Part shown: one piece after another, positions 41,363 to 51,737 of the stretch
How the letters are laid out: each line of letters starts with the position of its first letter
How positions within the stretch are numbered: position 1 is the first letter of the stretch
The notes under the pieces: generated by a model
Told to the model about the DNA's origin: nothing
What the model saw: only the letters and a program-made list of their open reading frames with translations
Database searches by the model: none
Program-made: the position numbers and the translations under genes
Assembly: GCF_000711295.1 (NCBI RefSeq)
Contig: NZ_JOMJ01000004.1
Coordinates: 310,001 to 374,000 of the forward strand
DNA: 64,000 nt
From: Desulfohalovibrio reitneri
GTDB taxonomy: Bacteria > Desulfobacterota > Desulfovibrionia > Desulfovibrionales > Desulfovibrionaceae
Reading direction: 5' to 3'

Positions 41363-42435
41363 TATACAACCTGCTGTACCCCCTCTCGGACCAGATAGGC
41401 GTATTCAACGTCTTTCGCTACATCACCTTCCGGTCCATCTACGCCTTTCTCACGGCGCTGGTCATCGCCATTTTCGTGGGGCCGATGATCATCCGCTGGC
41501 TGCAGAAGCTCAAGTTCGGCCAGTACATCCAGGAGGACGTGGCCGCCCACCGCTCCAAGGCGGGCACCCCCACCATGGGCGGCATCCTCATCATGGCCGG
41601 GACCCTGCCCGCCACCCTGTTGTGGGCGGACCTGACCAACTCCCACATCTGGCTCACCCTGCTGGTCTTCGTGGGCTTCGGCGCGGTGGGCTTCTGGGAC
41701 GACTACCTCAAGGTCTGCCGCAAGATGAACAAGGGGCTGTCGGCCAAGGTCAAGTTCCTGGCGCAGGTGCTGGTGGCCTCTCTGGCCATGGCCCTGCTGG
41801 TGGGCGACCCGGCCTACTCCACCAAGCTGGCCGTGCCTTTTTTCAAGGATATTCTGCCCAACCTCTTCATCTTCTACATCCCCTTCGCCGTTCTGGTCAT
41901 GGTGGGGTCCTCCAACGGGGTCAACCTCACCGACGGCCTGGACGGGCTGGCCATCGTGCCCACGGTGGTGGCCGCGGTGGTTTTCGGCATCTTCGTCTAC
42001 GTGGCGGGCAACGTGAAGTTGGCCGAGTACCTCCAGGTGCCCTACGTGGTCGGGGTGGGGGAGGCGGCCGTGTTCTGTTCGGCCCTGCTGGGCGCGGGGC
42101 TGGGATTCCTCTGGTATAACGCCTACCCCGCCCAGGTATTCATGGGCGACGTGGGCTCGCTGGCCCTGGGCGGCTCCCTGGGCTTCGTCTCGGTGCTGGC
42201 CAAGCAGGAACTGCTCCTGCTGGTTGTCGGCGGCCTGTTCGTCATCGAGACCCTCTCGGTCATCGTGCAGGTGGGCTACTTCAAGATGACGGGCGGCAAG
42301 CGAATATTCCGCATGGCCCCGCTGCACCACCATTTCGAGATGAAGGGCATCCCCGAGTCGAAAATCATCATCCGTTTCTGGATCATCTCCGTGCTCTTCG
42401 CCCTGGTGGCCCTGAGCACGCTGAAACTGCGCTAG
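41359..42435 (+). CDS. mraY: Phospho-MurNAc-pentapeptide transferase MraY
   Basis: This 358-residue membrane enzyme with about ten helices moves phospho-MurNAc-pentapeptide to undecaprenyl phosphate, giving lipid I. Signatures: [16 protein letters not shown] near residue 57 and the catalytic-site motifs GFWDDYLKV near 112, [10 protein letters not shown] near 190, and PLHHHFE near 322. It starts ATG with the murF stop overlapping by 4 bases and is followed by a 16-base gap to murD. Confidence 0.97.
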   Translation: MIYNLLYPLSDQIGVFNVFRYITFRSIYAFLTALVIAIFVGPMIIRWLQKLKFGQYIQEDVAAHRSKAGTPTMGGILIMAGTLPATLLWADLTNSHIWLTLLVFVGFGAVGFWDDYLKVCRKMNKGLSAKVKFLAQVLVASLAMALLVGDPAYSTKLAVPFFKDILPNLFIFYIPFAVLVMVGSSNGVNLTDGLDGLAIVPTVVAAVVFGIFVYVAGNVKLAEYLQVPYVVGVGEAAVFCSALLGAGLGFLWYNAYPAQVFMGDVGSLALGGSLGFVSVLAKQELLLLVVGGLFVIETLSVIVQVGYFKMTGGKRIFRMAPLHHHFEMKGIPESKIIIRFWIISVLFALVALSTLKLR

Positions 42436-42451
42436 GCAACGAGGCGAGATC

Positions 42452-43741
42452 ATGCGCGAACTCATCCATCCAGGCCAACTGACCGGCTTCTCCGCCCGGG
42501 TCGTGGGAGCGGGGGCTTCCGGGCGCGGGGCGGTCAAGCTGCTCTGCGCGCTGGGCGCGGACGTGCGGCTGCTGGACAACGGCAGCCCCTCGGACGAGAC
42601 TCGCGAGCTGTGCGAGCGCCTGGGCGTGCCCCTGGACGTGGGCGAGCACACCAAGTCGCAGTTCGAAGGCGCGGACCTGGTGGTCCTCTCGCCGGGCATC
42701 GCCCGCTCCACCCTGGACGAGGTGCTGGAGGACGTGGCCGACCGCAAGGTGGTGGCCGAGCTGGAACTGGCCTCCTGGTTCACCTCCGAGCCGGTCATCG
42801 CCGTGACCGGCACCAACGGCAAGACCACCACCGCCTCCCTGACCGCGGCCATGCTCAAGGCCGGGGGCAAAAACGTCTTTCTGGGCGGCAACATTGGCAC
42901 CCCGCTGTCCGAGTATCTGGTCTCGGACCAGCGGGCGGACATCCTGGTGCTGGAGGTCTCCTCATTCCAGCTGCAGAACTGCCGCTCCTTCAAGCCGCAC
43001 GTGGGGGTGCTGCTCAACTTCTCGCCCAACCACCTGGACTACCACCGGGACATGGAGGAGTACCTGGCGGCCAAGCTGAATCTTTTCGCCCGCCAAACGG
43101 ACAAGGATCTGGCCATTGCCCCGCTGGAGCTGAAGAAGGAGCTGACCAAGCGGGAGTGGACCAAGGCCAAACAGGCCTATTTCGTGCCCACCGACCGCTT
43201 CAAGTCGGACAAGCTCATCGGCCCGCACAACCAGGCCAACATGGAGGCCGCTTGGCTGGCCGCCCGCGCCTTCGGCGTCACCGAGGAGCAGGCCGGCGGC
43301 GCGGTGGCCGCCTTCGAGCCCAAGCCGCACCGCTTGCAGGTGGTGGCCGACGTGAACGGCGTGCTCTTCGTGGACGATTCCAAGGCAACCACCATCGAGG
43401 CCCTGGGCGCGGCGCTCATGTCCTTCGACCGGCCCATCCGCCTGCTGGCGGGAGGGCGCTACAAGGGCGGCGATCCCTCGGCCATCAAGCACCTCGTGGA
43501 GCAGCGGGTGGCCTCGGTCTGCCTCTTCGGCGAGAGCAGGGAAGTCTTCGAGCCCGCCTGGGAAGGCGCCGCTTCAATCTCCTGGGAGGCCACGCTGGAA
43601 CCGGCGGTCAAGCGGCTGTACGCCGAATCCGAGCCCGGCGACGTCATCCTGCTGTCCCCGGCCACTTCCAGCTTCGACCTGTACGAAAACTACAAGGCCC
43701 GGGGGGACGATTTCCGGCGCATTGCGGAGGGGCTGGCGTGA
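42452..43741 (+). CDS. murD: UDP-MurNAc-L-alanine:D-glutamate ligase MurD
   Basis: This 429-residue Mur ligase adds D-Glu to UDP-MurNAc-L-Ala. It has VIAVTGTNGKTTTASL near residue 113 (ATP site), the GGNIGTPLSE segment, LEVSSFQLQ, NHLDYHRDMEEYL, and a C-terminal VLFVDDSKATT with LLAGGRYKGGD. These distinguish MurD from the other ligases in the cluster. Its N-terminal Rossmann region (ARVVGAGASGRGAVKLL) is intact. Overlaps ftsW by a GTGA. Confidence 0.96.
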   Translation: MRELIHPGQLTGFSARVVGAGASGRGAVKLLCALGADVRLLDNGSPSDETRELCERLGVPLDVGEHTKSQFEGADLVVLSPGIARSTLDEVLEDVADRKVVAELELASWFTSEPVIAVTGTNGKTTTASLTAAMLKAGGKNVFLGGNIGTPLSEYLVSDQRADILVLEVSSFQLQNCRSFKPHVGVLLNFSPNHLDYHRDMEEYLAAKLNLFARQTDKDLAIAPLELKKELTKREWTKAKQAYFVPTDRFKSDKLIGPHNQANMEAAWLAARAFGVTEEQAGGAVAAFEPKPHRLQVVADVNGVLFVDDSKATTIEALGAALMSFDRPIRLLAGGRYKGGDPSAIKHLVEQRVASVCLFGESREVFEPAWEGAASISWEATLEPAVKRLYAESEPGDVILLSPATSSFDLYENYKARGDDFRRIAEGLA

Positions 43742-44892
43742 GCGCGTGGAGCGCGGCGGTGAATCCCTTCAAGGGACGGAGCGTCCCGGCCACGGACCCG
43801 TGGCTGTTGACCTCCGCCCTGGCCCTGACGGTCGTGGGGCTGGTCATGGTCTTTTCCAGTTCGGCCATCATGGCCGAGCGGGCCTTCGGCGACGCCTACC
43901 ATTTCATCACCCGCCAAAGCCTGTTCGCCCTGGCGGGTGTGGGCGTGGCCGCCGTGGCCGCCTCCGTCCCGCGAGGACTGATCTACAAGCTGACCTATTT
44001 CTGGCTGGGGCTGGCGCTGTTGCTGCTGGTGCTCACCCTGGTGGGCCCCTGGGGGCACGAGGTCAACGGCGCGCAGCGCTGGTTGCGGGTGGGGCCGCTG
44101 AACATGCAGGCCCTGGAGCCCGCCAAGGTGGCCCTGGTCATCTATCTGGCCTACTTCTTCTCCGGCAAGCAGGACAGGGTGAAGTCCTTCTCCATCGGCT
44201 TCCTGCCGCCCTTCCTGGTCACCGGGCTGTTCGCCGTGCTGCTGCTGGCCCAGCCGGACTTCGGCGGCGCGGCCTTCCTCTGCGCGTTGCTGTTCCTGAT
44301 GTGCCTGGCCGGGGGAACCCGTTTCACCTACCTGTTCGGGGCCTTCTGCATGGCCGCGGCCGGGGCGGCGGCCCTCATCGTCAACTCGCCGTACCGCTTC
44401 AAGCGGCTGACCGCCTTCCTGGACCCTTTCAAGGACGCCCTGGACAGCGGCTACCAGCTGGTGCAGTCCCTCTACGCCTTCGGCTCCGGCGGAGCCTTCG
44501 GGGTGGGGCTGGGCTCCGGCAAGCAGAAGCTCTTCTTCCTGCCCGAGGCGCACAACGACTTTCTCATGGCCGTGGTGGGGGAGGAGACCGGATTCCTCGG
44601 CGTCTCCGTGGTCTTTCTGCTCATCGGGTTGTTCCTGTACCGCGCCTTCGCCGTTTCCCTGCGGCAGGAGGACCTGCGCGACCGCTTCACCGCCTACGGC
44701 CTGACCCTGGTGCTGGCCCTGGGCTTCCTTTTCAATCTGGCCGTGGTGCTGGGCGCGGCACCGCCCAAGGGCGTGCCCATGCCCTTCGTTTCCTACGGCG
44801 GCTCCCAGATGCTGGCCTCCTTCGCCTGCCTGGGGCTGCTGCTCAACCTCTCCCGGGCGGAAAAGCCCGGCGTGGTCAGGGGGAAGCGATGA
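43738..44892 (+). CDS. ftsW: Lipid II glycosyltransferase / division SEDS protein FtsW
   Basis: This 384-residue SEDS-family membrane protein has about ten helices. Family features: VFSSSAIMAE near 35, the NGAQRWLRVGPLNMQALEPAKVALV segment near 107, QPDFGGAAF near 180 with the catalytic Asp in its neighbourhood, AHNDFLMAVVGEETGF near 280, and PFVSYGGSQM near 345. It polymerises lipid II at the septum with FtsI. The GTG start overlaps murD; GGAGGGG precedes it. Position between murD and murG is typical of FtsW rather than RodA. Confidence 0.95.
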   Translation: MSAWSAAVNPFKGRSVPATDPWLLTSALALTVVGLVMVFSSSAIMAERAFGDAYHFITRQSLFALAGVGVAAVAASVPRGLIYKLTYFWLGLALLLLVLTLVGPWGHEVNGAQRWLRVGPLNMQALEPAKVALVIYLAYFFSGKQDRVKSFSIGFLPPFLVTGLFAVLLLAQPDFGGAAFLCALLFLMCLAGGTRFTYLFGAFCMAAAGAAALIVNSPYRFKRLTAFLDPFKDALDSGYQLVQSLYAFGSGGAFGVGLGSGKQKLFFLPEAHNDFLMAVVGEETGFLGVSVVFLLIGLFLYRAFAVSLRQEDLRDRFTAYGLTLVLALGFLFNLAVVLGAAPPKGVPMPFVSYGGSQMLASFACLGLLLNLSRAEKPGVVRGKR

Positions 44893-45980
44893 ACAGCCTG
44901 GTGCTGACCACCGGCGGAACCGGCGGCCACATCTTTCCGGCCCTGGCCGTGGCCGAAGAGGTCAAGGCGCGCAATCCCCAGGCGCGGGTGCTCTTCGTGG
45001 GCGGACGGTACGGTCCCGAGGGCAGGCTGGCCCGCGCCGCCGGGCTGGAGTTCGCCGGGCTGCCGGTGCGCGGTGTGCTGGGCCGTGGGATGCGGGCGGT
45101 GGCCGCCTGCGCCGGGCTGGCCGCCGGGCTGTGCCGTGCGGCCGTGTTGCTGCGCAAGGCCAGGCCGCAGGTGGTGGCCGGGTTCGGCGGCTACGCCGGG
45201 CTGTGCCCCGTCCTGGCCGGGGCGCTTACCGGCGTGCCCAGCGCGGTGCACGAGCAGAACTCGGTGCCGGGCGCGGCCAACAAGCTGCTGGGCAAGTTCG
45301 TGCAAAAGGTCTTTCTTACCTACCCGGACGAGCGCGGGACCTTCCCCAAGGACAAGACCGTGCTGACCGGCAATCCCGTGCGCGGGGCCATCCGGGCCCT
45401 GGCGGACGAGGAGCCGCGCCGCCCCGACCCTGGCGAGCCGAGGCTCCTGGTGCTGGGCGGCAGCCAGGGCGCGCGGGCCCTGAATCAGGCCGCGGCCGCT
45501 TCCTGGCCGGAACTGCGGCGGCTGGGGGTGCGTGTGCGCCATCAGGCCGGGCCGCGCCATCTGGAAGAGACCCGCGCCGCCTACGCCGCCCATGGCGGCG
45601 AACAGCCGGAGTCGGTCTCCGCCTTCATCGAGGACATGGCCGAGGCCTACCGCTGGGCGGATCTGGTGGTCTGCCGCGCAGGGGCCACCACCCTGGCGGA
45701 GCTGGCGGTGGCGGGGAAGCCCTCGGTGCTGGTGCCCTTCCCCCAGGCCACCCACGACCACCAGACGGCCAACGCCGCCTTTCTTCAGCGGGCCGGTGCG
45801 GCCACGCTGGCCCCCCAGGACGACCTGGAGGCTCGGGGCATCGCGGCCTACGCCCTTCCCCTGCTGGCGGACACGGCCCGGCTGGTGGAGATGGGGAGCG
45901 CCGCGCGCGGGCAGAGCCACCCGGACGCCGCCGCCAGGGTGGTGGACGAACTGGAGAAACTGGCCGCCAAGGCGGCTTGA
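44889..45980 (+). CDS. murG: Lipid II synthase (GlcNAc transferase) MurG
   Basis: This 363-residue GT28 enzyme adds GlcNAc to lipid I. Motifs: [18 protein letters not shown] near residue 8, VAGFGGYAG near 96, [15 protein letters not shown] near 117, [13 protein letters not shown] near 184, and the C-terminal [26 protein letters not shown]-GlcNAc site. The ATG overlaps the ftsW stop by 4 bases. Peripheral to the inner membrane on its cytoplasmic face. Confidence 0.96.
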   Translation: MNSLVLTTGGTGGHIFPALAVAEEVKARNPQARVLFVGGRYGPEGRLARAAGLEFAGLPVRGVLGRGMRAVAACAGLAAGLCRAAVLLRKARPQVVAGFGGYAGLCPVLAGALTGVPSAVHEQNSVPGAANKLLGKFVQKVFLTYPDERGTFPKDKTVLTGNPVRGAIRALADEEPRRPDPGEPRLLVLGGSQGARALNQAAAASWPELRRLGVRVRHQAGPRHLEETRAAYAAHGGEQPESVSAFIEDMAEAYRWADLVVCRAGATTLAELAVAGKPSVLVPFPQATHDHQTANAAFLQRAGAATLAPQDDLEARGIAAYALPLLADTARLVEMGSAARGQSHPDAAARVVDELEKLAAKAA

Positions 45981-45987
45981 GGACCAT

Positions 45988-47361
45988 ATGTGGACCAAGA
46001 TCAGACGCATCCACATGATCGGCATCGGCGGCTCGGGCATGAGCGGCATCGCCGAGGTGCTGCTCAACCAGGGCTACGAGGTCAGCGGTTCGGACCTGAC
46101 TATGGGTGCCGTGACAAAGCGGCTCATGAAGCTGGGGGCCTCGGTGTACATCGGCCACGGCGCTGGCAACCTGGAGGACGACGTGGACGTGGTGGTCAAG
46201 TCCACGGCCATTCCCCCGAACAACCCGGAGCTGGTGGCGGCCGAGGAACGCAACATCCCGGTCATCCCCCGCGCGGAGATGCTGGCCGAGCTGATGCGCC
46301 TCAAGGAGGGCATCGCCGTGGCCGGAACCCACGGTAAGACCACCACCACCTCCCTGCTGGCGGAAATCTTCGCCAAGGCCGGGCTGGACCCCACCGTGAT
46401 CATCGGCGGCCGCCTCAACGCCTACGGCGCGGGGGCCTACCTGGGCGAGGGCGAATACCTCATCGCCGAGGCGGACGAGTCCGACGGCTCCTTCCTCTGC
46501 CTGGCGCCCATCATGAACGTGGTCACCAACGTAGACGCCGACCACCTGGACTACTACACCGGCGGGCTGGAGCAGATCGACCAGGCCTTCGCCGACTTCA
46601 TGAACAAGGTTCCCTTCTACGGGGTCAACGTGGTCTGCGGCGACGACCCCGGCGTGCGCCGCATCCTGCCGCGCATTAACCGCCCCGTGGTCACCTACGG
46701 CTTCAGCGAGAAAAACGACATCCGCGCCCGCCTTCTGCAGACCGGGGTGCGCGGCATCTTCCAGGTCTTTGTGGACGGCGAGCACTGGGCCGACGTGACC
46801 CTCAACCATCCTGGCGAGCACAACGTGCTCAACGCCCTGGGAGCCATCGGCGTGGCCCTGGAGGCCGGGCTGGAGAAAGAGGCCATCGTGGACGCCCTGT
46901 CCCGCTTCGGCGGCGTGGGGCGGCGCTTCGAGATCAAGGGCGAACGGCGCGGCGTGCTGGTGGTGGACGACTACGGCCACCATCCGGTTGAGATTCGGGC
47001 CACCCTGCGCACGGCCAGGGCTTGCTACCCCGACCGGCGGCTGGTGGTGGCCTTTCAGCCCCATCGCTTCACCCGCACCCAGGCCTTTTTCGGCGAGTTC
47101 TGCAAGGTCTTCGAGGACTGCGACCAGCTCCTGCTGACCGAAATCTACCCCGCCTCCGAGGCCCCCATTCCCGGCGTCAGCGGCCAGTCCCTGGCCCAGG
47201 GAATCCGGCAGGTCTCCAAGACCAAGGTGGAATATTTCGAGGACTTCGAGACGCTCAAGGCCTCCCTGGAAAACATCCTGCGCCCCGGCGACATCTTCCT
47301 GACCCTGGGCGCGGGCAGCGTCTGGCAAATCGGCAAGCACTACCTGGAGGCCGGTTCGTGA
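45988..47361 (+). CDS. murC: UDP-MurNAc:L-alanine ligase MurC
   Basis: This 457-residue ligase starts the peptide stem by adding L-Ala to UDP-MurNAc. [16 protein letters not shown] near residue 10 and GSDL are the N-terminal nucleotide-sugar site, [13 protein letters not shown] near 112 the ATP site. EADESDGSF near 163, [10 protein letters not shown] and [14 protein letters not shown] near 330 identify MurC. Starts 7 bases after murG; its stop overlaps the murB start in a GTGA. Confidence 0.96.
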   Translation: MWTKIRRIHMIGIGGSGMSGIAEVLLNQGYEVSGSDLTMGAVTKRLMKLGASVYIGHGAGNLEDDVDVVVKSTAIPPNNPELVAAEERNIPVIPRAEMLAELMRLKEGIAVAGTHGKTTTTSLLAEIFAKAGLDPTVIIGGRLNAYGAGAYLGEGEYLIAEADESDGSFLCLAPIMNVVTNVDADHLDYYTGGLEQIDQAFADFMNKVPFYGVNVVCGDDPGVRRILPRINRPVVTYGFSEKNDIRARLLQTGVRGIFQVFVDGEHWADVTLNHPGEHNVLNALGAIGVALEAGLEKEAIVDALSRFGGVGRRFEIKGERRGVLVVDDYGHHPVEIRATLRTARACYPDRRLVVAFQPHRFTRTQAFFGEFCKVFEDCDQLLLTEIYPASEAPIPGVSGQSLAQGIRQVSKTKVEYFEDFETLKASLENILRPGDIFLTLGAGSVWQIGKHYLEAGS

Positions 47362-48227
47362 GCCTGGTGACGGAGAACGTTTCCCTTTCCGAGCGCACCA
47401 CCCTGGGCATGGGCGGCACCGCCCTGGCCGAGGTGGAGGTGCGCACCGAGGCCGATCTGGCCGAACTGCCCGCAGTCATCCAGCGGCTGGGCGGGCGGCC
47501 GTTCGTCCTGGGGGCGGGCTCCAACCTCCTGGCCATGGACGGCCAACTGGACGTGGTGCTGCTGCGCTGCGCCATCGGCACCGGCCCGGAGCGGCTGGAC
47601 GCCACCACCGTGCGCGTGGGCGGCGGGGTGAAGCTACCCCGGCTGCTGAGCTGGCTGGCCGCCCAGGGGCTCTCCGGCCTGGAGGGGTTGCGCGGCATCC
47701 CCGGCAGCGTGGGCGGCGCGGTGGCCATGAACGCCGGGTCCTGGGGCGTGTGCCTGGACGACAAGCTGACACGGGTGCGCGTCTGGACTTCCGGCGAGGG
47801 GGCTCGCTGGCTGCGACGCGGCCAGTGGGAAGCTGCCTACCGCTCCTTCTTGGTGCCGGGCGCGGACGAACCGCTTCTGGTCATGGATGCGGAACTGCAG
47901 CTGCAAGAGGGCGACACGGGCGAGATCAAGGCCGCCATGGCCGAGTATTTCCGGCGCAAGAAGGCGGTGCAGCCCATCTCCGCCCGCACCTGCGGCTGCG
48001 CCTTCAAGAATCCCGAGGGCGACAGCGCCGGACGGCTTTTGGACAAGGCCGGGTTCCGGGGCGTGCGCGTCGGCGGGGCGGGATTTTCCGAGATGCACGC
48101 CAACTTCCTGGTGAACCTGGGCGAAGGCACTGCCTCCGAGGCCCTGGAACTCCTGGAATTGGCTGAAAACGCCGTGCGGCAGCGTTTCGGGATTGATCTG
48201 GAGCGCGAAGTGAGGATGCTCCCGTGA
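47358..48227 (+). CDS. murB: UDP-N-acetylenolpyruvoylglucosamine reductase MurB
   Basis: This 289-residue FAD enzyme reduces UDP-GlcNAc-enolpyruvate with [14 protein letters not shown] near 13, [10 protein letters not shown] near 50, [21 protein letters not shown] near 112 (FAD domain) and the C-terminal [23 protein letters not shown] with catalytic residues near 215-235 are all present; the shorter loop pattern fits a type II-like MurB. GTG start in the murC overlap. Its stop overlaps the ftsQ GTG by 4 bases. Confidence 0.95.
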   Translation: MSLVTENVSLSERTTLGMGGTALAEVEVRTEADLAELPAVIQRLGGRPFVLGAGSNLLAMDGQLDVVLLRCAIGTGPERLDATTVRVGGGVKLPRLLSWLAAQGLSGLEGLRGIPGSVGGAVAMNAGSWGVCLDDKLTRVRVWTSGEGARWLRRGQWEAAYRSFLVPGADEPLLVMDAELQLQEGDTGEIKAAMAEYFRRKKAVQPISARTCGCAFKNPEGDSAGRLLDKAGFRGVRVGGAGFSEMHANFLVNLGEGTASEALELLELAENAVRQRFGIDLEREVRMLP

Positions 48228-49084
48228 GCACCCTGGCCATGCAGCGAGCCAGCCGCGCCGCCAAGGCGTCCAGGCGGCGCAACGCCAGGCGGGAGCCGGG
48301 GCGCGAGTCCCCGGGTTTCCTGGCCATGGCGGTGTGCGGCGCGGGACGGCTGGTGCTGCGGCTGGGGCTCCTGGCCCTGCTGCTGGCTCTGCTGGCCGGC
48401 GTCAGTCTGGGGCTTCTGGCCGGCTACCGCTGGATGACCAGCTCCCCGTTTTTCGCGGTGGACTCCATCAGCGTCAGCGGCGCGGCCAGGCTCACGGAGG
48501 CGGAGGTCGCCCGCCGCGCCGGGGTGGAGCGGGGCGACAATCTGTTCGCCCTGAGCATCGATCGGGTGGAAGAGCGGCTTTCCGCCCACCCTTGGGTGGA
48601 GCGGGCCGCGGTGGTTCGGGAGCTGCCCTCCGGGCTGGCCCTGCATGTCACCGAGCGCACCCCCTGCATGTGGGTGCGGCGCGGCGGCGAACTCTACTAC
48701 GCCGACGCCCAGGGCGTGGTCATCGACAAGGTTGGCCCGGACCGTTTCGCCTCCCTGCCGCTGTTCGAGATGGAGGTGGGCGCGGAGGACTGGCTGGACC
48801 AGCTGCCCGCCTTCATGGAAGCCCTGCGGCAGGGCCGCTGGGGCTTTGGGCCGGAAGGGGTGTCCTGGATGCGGGTGGCGCCAGGCCGCATGGAGCTGGC
48901 CCTGCGCTCCGGCGTGCGGCTGCGATTGGACCCCATCGCCTGGAGCGAGGGGCTGGATAGTCTTTCACGGGTTATGGCCGACCTCAAGGCGCGGGGCGAG
49001 TGGGCCTCGGCCGAGCGGCTGACCGCCTCGGGCGAAAAGGTTTGGGTCGGATTTTCCGGCGGCGATACGAGCCGCCACGGGTAA
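48224..49084 (+). CDS. ftsQ: Division protein FtsQ
   Basis: This 286-residue bitopic protein has a basic cytoplasmic tail (RASRAAKASRRRNARR), one membrane helix (residues about 44-70) and a POTRA domain immediately after it (FFAVDSISVSGAARLTEAEVARRAGVERGDNLFAL), then the FtsQ beta domain (HPWVERAAVVRELPSGLALHVTER). FtsQ links cytoplasmic and periplasmic division proteins through FtsL and FtsB. Position between murB and ftsA is standard where ddl is absent. Confidence 0.93.
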   Translation: MSTLAMQRASRAAKASRRRNARREPGRESPGFLAMAVCGAGRLVLRLGLLALLLALLAGVSLGLLAGYRWMTSSPFFAVDSISVSGAARLTEAEVARRAGVERGDNLFALSIDRVEERLSAHPWVERAAVVRELPSGLALHVTERTPCMWVRRGGELYYADAQGVVIDKVGPDRFASLPLFEMEVGAEDWLDQLPAFMEALRQGRWGFGPEGVSWMRVAPGRMELALRSGVRLRLDPIAWSEGLDSLSRVMADLKARGEWASAERLTASGEKVWVGFSGGDTSRHG

Positions 49085-49112
49085 CGAGGACCGGATAAGG
49101 AGACGACGGGAC

Positions 49113-50345
49113 ATGGCCAAATCCAAAGGCGAACTGATCGTCGGGCTGGACATCGGAACCACCAAAATCTGCGCCGTGGTGGGGGAGCTTTCCCCCGAAG
49201 GCGTGGATATCGTGGGCATCGGCACCAGCCCGTCCACCGGCCTGCGCAAGGGCGTGGTGGTCAACATCGAGCAGACCGTGCAGTCCATCAAGAAGGCCAT
49301 CGAGGAAGCCGAGCTGATGGCCGGCTGCGAAATCCGTTCGGTGTACGCGGGCATCGCCGGCTCCCACATCAAGGGCTTTAACTCCCACGGGGTTATCGCC
49401 GTCAAGGGCGGCGAGGTGGCCGCCAAGGACGTGGAGCGGGTCATCGACGCGGCCAAGGCCGTGGCCATCCCGCTGGACCGCGAGGTCATCCACATCCTGC
49501 CCCAGGAGTACATCGTGGACGACCAGCGCGGCATCGCCGACCCGTTGGGCATGGCCGGGGTGCGGCTGGAGGTGAAGGTCCACATCGTCACCGGAGCCGT
49601 GACCTCGGCCCAGAACATCGTCCGCTCCTGCCACCGCTCGGGGCTGGATGTGGCCGACATCGTGCTGGAGTCCCTGGCTTCCTCCAAGGCGGTGCTCACC
49701 GAGGAGGAGCGGGAGATCGGCGTGGCCCTGGTGGACATGGGCGGCGGCACCACGGACATCGCCATCTTCGCCAACGACTCCATCAAGCACACCGGGGTGC
49801 TGGCCCTGGGCGGGGCCAACCTGACCAACGACATCGCCTTTGGCCTGCGCACCCCCATGGTGGCCGCGGAGAAGATTAAGATGAAGTACGGCTGCGCCCT
49901 GGCCGACATGATCCGTTCCGACGAGGTCATCGAGGTGCCCAGCGTGGGCGGCCGCGAGGGCCGCAAGCTGTCGCGGCAGGTGCTGGCCGAGATCTGCGAA
50001 CCCAGGGTGGAGGAAATCCTGACCCTGGCGGAGCAGGAGTTGGTGCGGTCGGGCTTCAAGAACATGGTTGGCGCGGGCGTGGTGCTCACCGGGGGTACCT
50101 CGCTCATCGAAGGCTGTCAGGAACTCGGAGAACAAATCTTCAACCTGCCCACCCGCGTCGGCTACCCCCAGGGCGTGGGCGGGCTCCGCGACGTGGTCAA
50201 TTCCCCCATGTACGCCACGGCCGTGGGCCTGTTGATGTTCGGAGCGGAAAAGGAAGGCGTGGAGCAGTCGTTCCGCATTCGCGACCCCAACGTCTTCAAC
50301 CGCATCCTGGGAACCATGCGCAAATGGTTCACCGACATCTCCTAG
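49113..50345 (+). CDS. ftsA: Division actin-like protein FtsA
   Basis: This 410-residue protein is in the actin/Hsp70 fold family: VGLDIGTTKICAVVGE near residue 9 (phosphate 1), VDMGGGTTDIAIF near 208 (phosphate 2), and VVLTGGTSLIEG near 327 (adenosine site). A 1C domain lies between residues 85 and 165. The C-terminus NRILGTMRKWFTDIS is the amphipathic membrane-targeting helix. It tethers FtsZ to the membrane. A gap of 28 bases follows ftsQ, longer than elsewhere in the cluster. Confidence 0.96.
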   Translation: MAKSKGELIVGLDIGTTKICAVVGELSPEGVDIVGIGTSPSTGLRKGVVVNIEQTVQSIKKAIEEAELMAGCEIRSVYAGIAGSHIKGFNSHGVIAVKGGEVAAKDVERVIDAAKAVAIPLDREVIHILPQEYIVDDQRGIADPLGMAGVRLEVKVHIVTGAVTSAQNIVRSCHRSGLDVADIVLESLASSKAVLTEEEREIGVALVDMGGGTTDIAIFANDSIKHTGVLALGGANLTNDIAFGLRTPMVAAEKIKMKYGCALADMIRSDEVIEVPSVGGREGRKLSRQVLAEICEPRVEEILTLAEQELVRSGFKNMVGAGVVLTGGTSLIEGCQELGEQIFNLPTRVGYPQGVGGLRDVVNSPMYATAVGLLMFGAEKEGVEQSFRIRDPNVFNRILGTMRKWFTDIS

Positions 50346-50390
50346 GGGGATTGGCGAAATGAAAGGCAAGCAAAGGGAAGGAGGACCAAA

Positions 50391-51653
50391 ATGGACATGG
50401 AACTGTTGAGCGACGGCAACGCGCAGATTAAGGTTTTCGGCGTCGGAGGCGGCGGCGGGAACGCGGTCAACAACATGATCGAATCCCAGCTCAAGGGCGT
50501 GACCTTCATCACGGCCAACACCGATACCCAGGCCATGAACCGCTCCAAGGCGGAGTTTAAGGTGCAACTGGGCGACCAGTTGACCAAGGGCCTGGGCGCG
50601 GGGGCCAACCCCGACGTGGGCCGCAACGCGGCCCAGGAGTCCATCGAGACCATCCGCGAGACCATCGGCGAATGCGACATGGTCTTCGTCACCGCGGGCA
50701 TGGGCGGCGGCACCGGCACGGGCGCGGCCCCTGTCATCGCCGAGGTGGCCAAGGAAATGGGCGCGCTCACCGTGGGCGTCGTCACCAAACCCTTCTTCTT
50801 CGAGGGCAAGCGCAGGCTGCAAGCCGCGGAGGAGGGCATCGAGGAGCTTTCCAAGCACGTCGACTCCCTCATCACCATCCCCAACGACCGTCTGCTCTCC
50901 CTGGCTTCCAAGAAGGCCAGCTTTCTGGAGATGCTGAAAAAGGCCGACGAGGTGCTGTACTACGCGGTCAAGGGCATCTCCGACCTGATCATGGTCCACG
51001 GCCTCATCAACCTCGACTTCGCCGACGTCAAGGCGGTCATGGGGCAGTCGGGCCTGGCGCTCATGGGCACCGGCATCTCGCGCGGCGAGGGCCGGGCCAA
51101 GGAAGCGGCCATCAAGGCCATCACCTCCCCGCTGCTGGAGGACGTCTCCATCGACGGCGCGCGCGGGGTGCTCATCAACATCACCTGCGGCCCGGACATG
51201 ACCATCGACGAAGTCTCCGAGGCGGCCAACACCATCTCCGAGGCCGCCCACGAGGACGCCCAGATCTTCTTTGGCACCGTCTTCGACCAGGAGGCGGGCG
51301 AGGAAATGCGCATCACGGTCATCGCCACCGGCATCGAGAATGAGGCCGAGGGCGAGCAGGACAACCCGGCCACGGGCAAGCTGGCCTCCATCAAGGGGGG
51401 CCGGGGCGAGGCAGCCGGGCAGAGCCAGCCCGCGCGGGAACGCCCCCGCGGGGCCACCGGCGCCTTCTCCCAGGAAGACCTCTCCATCCCCACCTACCTG
51501 CGCTGGCAGAAGCAGCAGGGCGGCGAAGAGCCCCAGGGCCAGCCCAAGCAGCACAAGCGGGCGGCCAACGGGCCCGCGCCCGGGGAAGAGGAGTTCATCT
51601 TCGACGAGGAGGAGTTCGAAATCCCGAGCTTCATCCGCAAGCAGGCGGATTAA
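50391..51653 (+). CDS. ftsZ: Division tubulin-like GTPase FtsZ
   Basis: This 420-residue GTPase forms the Z ring. Tubulin signature [14 protein letters not shown] near residue 105, [15 protein letters not shown] near 19, NTDTQAM near 45, [11 protein letters not shown] near 205 with the catalytic T7 loop. After the core (about residue 320) a linker rich in Gly, Gln and Pro leads to the conserved C-terminal peptide [11 protein letters not shown], which binds FtsA and other partners. AAGGAGG lies before the ATG. It ends the division and wall cluster. Confidence 0.97.
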   Translation: MDMELLSDGNAQIKVFGVGGGGGNAVNNMIESQLKGVTFITANTDTQAMNRSKAEFKVQLGDQLTKGLGAGANPDVGRNAAQESIETIRETIGECDMVFVTAGMGGGTGTGAAPVIAEVAKEMGALTVGVVTKPFFFEGKRRLQAAEEGIEELSKHVDSLITIPNDRLLSLASKKASFLEMLKKADEVLYYAVKGISDLIMVHGLINLDFADVKAVMGQSGLALMGTGISRGEGRAKEAAIKAITSPLLEDVSIDGARGVLINITCGPDMTIDEVSEAANTISEAAHEDAQIFFGTVFDQEAGEEMRITVIATGIENEAEGEQDNPATGKLASIKGGRGEAAGQSQPARERPRGATGAFSQEDLSIPTYLRWQKQQGGEEPQGQPKQHKRAANGPAPGEEEFIFDEEEFEIPSFIRKQAD

Positions 51654-51668
51654 GCATACACGGTCCTC

Positions 51669-51702
51669 CCCGGGGGGCGGAGAGCGGACTCCGCCTCCCG
51701 GG
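51669..51702 (+). terminator. Possible terminator after ftsZ
   Basis: Stem 51669-51682 pairs with 51689-51702 with a single mismatch around a 6-nt loop, 16 bases past the ftsZ stop. Only CCCTTTC follows, so the T tract is poor, and read-through into the radical SAM gene is possible. Confidence 0.5.
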
Positions 51703-51737
51703 CCCTTTCACGGAACGAGGGCCGCGAAGGACATGAC

